Part shown: positions 6,578-8,542 of the stretch, piece by piece | Layout of the letters: each line of letters begins with the position of its first letter | Numbering within the stretch: the stretch's first letter is position 1 | From: UBA5972 sp964466385 | Lineage (GTDB): Bacteria > Pseudomonadota > Alphaproteobacteria > Rhodobacterales > Rhodobacteraceae | DNA length: 8,542 nucleotides | Direction of reading: 5' to 3' | Assembly (NCBI GenBank): GCA_964466385.1 | Contig: CAYXNM010000111.1 | Location: forward strand, 1-8,542 | Made by a program: the position numbers and the translations under genes | The notes under the pieces: generated by a model | Told to the model about the DNA's origin: nothing | Seen by the model: the letters and a program-made list of their open reading frames with translations, nothing else | The model's database searches: none

Positions 6578-7264
6578 ATGAATGCAATTGTAACCTGTCG
6601 CGCGCTGACCAAGGATTTTGGCAAGGGCGAACTGGTTGTTCGCGCACTCCGCGGCGTTGATCTGGATATTCAGGAGGGCGATTTTGCCTCGCTTGCGGGG
6701 CCTTCGGGTTCGGGAAAGACAACGCTGCTGAACATGATCGGCGCGCTGGACGATCCGACGAGCGGCAAGGTCACGATCGACGGGCAGGAAATCGGGTCTT
6801 TGTCAAAGGCCGATCATTCCGATCTGCGATTGCGTCAGATCGGTTTCGTTTTTCAGTCGCTCAACCTGATCCCCGTCCTTTCGGCGCAGGAAAACATCGA
6901 GTTCGTTCTGGAGCTTCAGGGATGCAACCGCGAAGAGCGCCGCGCGCGTGCGCAAGCGGCGCTCAAGGACGTGGGGCTTGAAGGGATGGAGCACCGGCGT
7001 CCTTCGGCCCTCTCAGGCGGCCAACAACAGCGCGTGGCGGTTGCGCGGGCCCTGATTTCGCGCCCGGCGATCGTTCTGGCGGACGAACCCACCGCCAATC
7101 TCGATACCAAGACGGCGCTTGAACTGATTGCCCTCATGTCCCGGCTCAATCAGGAACACGGCACGACATTTGTCATCGGAACCCATGATCCGCGTGTCAT
7201 GGACCACACCAAACGCCACATCGAACTTGTGGACGGGAACATTGCCAGTGACGTTCGCAGCTAG
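6578..7264 (+). CDS. ABC transporter ATP-binding protein, LolD/MacB type
   Basis: This is the cytoplasmic ATPase that should power the two permeases, 228 residues. All catalytic motifs are intact: Walker A GPSGSGKT (41-48), Q-loop VFQ (Gln93), signature LSGGQQQR (145-152), Walker B IVLADE (165-170), D-loop ANLD (173-176) and switch histidine THD (His203). The sequence FVFQSLNLIPVLSAQENIE is characteristic of the LolD/MacB/FtsE group. I chose the ATG at 6578 because AAGGA (6564-6568) is nine bases upstream. An in-frame ATG at 6569 would add three residues but abuts that AAGGA, leaving no spacing. The gene follows the second permease by 15 bases. Its last 17 bases overlap the start of the barrel gene. 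Confidence 0.93.
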   Translation: MNAIVTCRALTKDFGKGELVVRALRGVDLDIQEGDFASLAGPSGSGKTTLLNMIGALDDPTSGKVTIDGQEIGSLSKADHSDLRLRQIGFVFQSLNLIPVLSAQENIEFVLELQGCNREERRARAQAALKDVGLEGMEHRRPSALSGGQQQRVAVARALISRPAIVLADEPTANLDTKTALELIALMSRLNQEHGTTFVIGTHDPRVMDHTKRHIELVDGNIASDVRS

Positions 7265-8483
7265 GATCATTTTCGCCTTTGCGATTGCGATCACGTCCGC
7301 AGGGTTCGCCCGTGCGGGCGATTTCCGGCTGCGCAGTGCCTACAGTTCCAGCGCAAGCTGGGCGGGCGGTGCCAGCCTGGACGCGGCTCTGGGCTTTCAG
7401 AACCGGGCCAGTGCCTTTGGCGGCACGCGATTGATGTGGAACAAATCCGCCGGCCCGTTTCGCTTTGAAATCCATTCGAACCTTGTTTTCCTTCAAGGCA
7501 GCGATGTGTCTTACGGGGGTGCTCTGCTGGGGTTTCTTCCCACGCCCCTGCCAAGCACCGCCTTTAACCTGACGCAAGTCTGGCAAAGCGATGCCAACAC
7601 GTATGTCACCAACACGATCGACCGTCTGAGCGTAAGTTACACCAGCGACAGTTTCGTTCTGAGGGTTGGCCGGCAGGCGATCACATGGGGCAACGGTCTG
7701 GTCTTTCAGCCCGGCGACATCCTTGCACCGTTTTCCCCGGGCGCGGTTGACACCAGCTACAAGACCGGTGCCGACATGGTTTACGGCCAGTATCTGTTTG
7801 ACAGCGGCGCGGACGTGCAGGCCGTCTGGGTGCCAAGGGCGGCCACGACCGGCGGGGCGATCGCCTTTGACGGCAGCACGTTTGCACTGCGCGGCAGTTT
7901 TGATATCGGTCCGCTCAGTTCGGGCATCATGCTGGCGCGGGATCATGGCGATACGGTTGGCAGCCTTGCACTGAGCGGCGCATTGGGCGGCGCGTCCTGG
8001 AACGCCGAGGTCGTGGACTGGTCGGTCGGTGGAACGCAAACCCCGTCATGGTTGGTCAACATCGCGAATTTCGGCAGCTTGCTGGGCAAGAACATCTCTT
8101 ATTTCGCCGAGGTTTATCACAACGGTTTCGGTGTCACACCCGGCACAGCACTGGACAGTCTGCCCGCCGCTCTCAGCAAGAGGATTGCCACCGGACAAGT
8201 GTTTTACGCGGGGCGTGATTTTCTGACTTTCGGGGGGCAGATGCAGCTGACACCCGATCTCAGCGTTGCGCCCAATGCCATTTTCAGTTTGACCGATCAA
8301 AGTGCACTGGCCTCGTTGACGGCCAGTTATACGATAAGCGACAGCACCAGCATGGTCCTTCATCTGACCCGGCCCTTTGGAGCGACGGGAACCGATTTTG
8401 GAGGGCGTGAAACCACTGCCGGCTCAGGCATCTATTTCGGGCCGTCGCCTGCTGCACTCCTGCAACTCGTTCACTTTTTCTGA
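7248..8483 (+). CDS. Outer-membrane beta-barrel protein of the transport operon, function unknown
   Basis: I do not recognise a named function. With a GTG start at 7248 the protein has 411 residues and a clear Sec signal peptide, MTFAARIIFAFAIAITSAGFARA in form, with ARA before the cut near residue 23. The mature part is rich in Gly, Ser, Thr and aromatic residues in alternating patterns, lacks hydrophobic helices and ends in LLQLVHFF with a terminal Phe, the usual BAM signal of outer-membrane barrels. The most distinctive block is LRVGRQAITWGNGLVFQPGD (138-157) followed by LAPFSP, reminiscent of porin-like or DUF1302-like barrels. The start overlaps the ATPase gene by 17 bases. A GGGA stretch lies about ten bases upstream, and the in-frame ATG at 7185 would bury the signal peptide. 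Its place in the operon suggests it receives or exports the cargo at the outer membrane. Confidence 0.8.
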   Translation: MTFAARIIFAFAIAITSAGFARAGDFRLRSAYSSSASWAGGASLDAALGFQNRASAFGGTRLMWNKSAGPFRFEIHSNLVFLQGSDVSYGGALLGFLPTPLPSTAFNLTQVWQSDANTYVTNTIDRLSVSYTSDSFVLRVGRQAITWGNGLVFQPGDILAPFSPGAVDTSYKTGADMVYGQYLFDSGADVQAVWVPRAATTGGAIAFDGSTFALRGSFDIGPLSSGIMLARDHGDTVGSLALSGALGGASWNAEVVDWSVGGTQTPSWLVNIANFGSLLGKNISYFAEVYHNGFGVTPGTALDSLPAALSKRIATGQVFYAGRDFLTFGGQMQLTPDLSVAPNAIFSLTDQSALASLTASYTISDSTSMVLHLTRPFGATGTDFGGRETTAGSGIYFGPSPAALLQLVHFF

Positions 8484-8542
8484 CGGTATACTGCCGGGAA
8501 CCAGCACGATCCCAGGCGGCCTCATCCCAACCCGACCAATGA
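8484..8542. other. Downstream flank, no feature seen
   Basis: The 59 bases after the barrel stop hold no supported reading frame and no hairpin followed by a T-run. The operon's terminator is either outside the window or not of the simple intrinsic kind. Confidence 0.4.

Noticed and set aside
7197..8039. 280-residue open frame on the minus strand
   Set aside because: It is antisense to the barrel gene, which has a signal peptide and C-terminal Phe. The minus frame has only low-complexity basic sequence.

Overview
The window looks like chromosomal DNA from an alphaproteobacterium, most likely Rhodobacterales (Roseobacter group). The evidence is its GC-rich coding style and a left-edge cluster typical of that order: mesaconyl-CoA hydratase (ethylmalonyl-CoA pathway), a DUF1737 protein and an NnrU-family membrane protein. 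This assignment rests on recalled family sequences, not on a search. I see no tRNA, rRNA, CRISPR array, insertion sequence or phage gene.

Layout. (1) Bases 1-1194, minus strand: a tight operon nnrU-like > DUF1737 > mch, with mch running off the left edge. (2) Bases 1195-1339: a divergent intergenic region. (3) Bases 1340-2428, plus strand: a medium-chain dehydrogenase/reductase whose catalytic-zinc ligands are mostly missing. (4) Bases 2429-2576: a short convergent gap with an imperfect inverted repeat. (5) Bases 2577-3212, minus strand: a TetR/AcrR-type regulator. (6) Bases 3213-3341: a divergent regulatory region with a perfect 7-4-7 palindrome, a strong candidate operator for that regulator. 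(7) Bases 3342-8483, plus strand: five tightly packed or overlapping genes. They encode a Tat-signal LolA-like periplasmic protein, two FtsX/MacB-type permeases, a LolD/MacB-type ATPase and an outer-membrane beta-barrel. (8) Bases 8484-8542: a short tail with no gene I can support.

The five-gene operon is the main point of interest. It has the parts of an envelope-spanning export or trafficking route: an ATPase plus two different four-helix permeases (the LolCDE architecture), a dedicated periplasmic LolA-fold carrier, and a beta-barrel where LolB would be in the classical Lol pathway. The divergent TetR gene and the palindrome between them suggest induction by a small molecule. The cargo cannot be read from the sequence; a lipid, lipoprotein or other hydrophobic molecule is an inference from the carrier and permease families.
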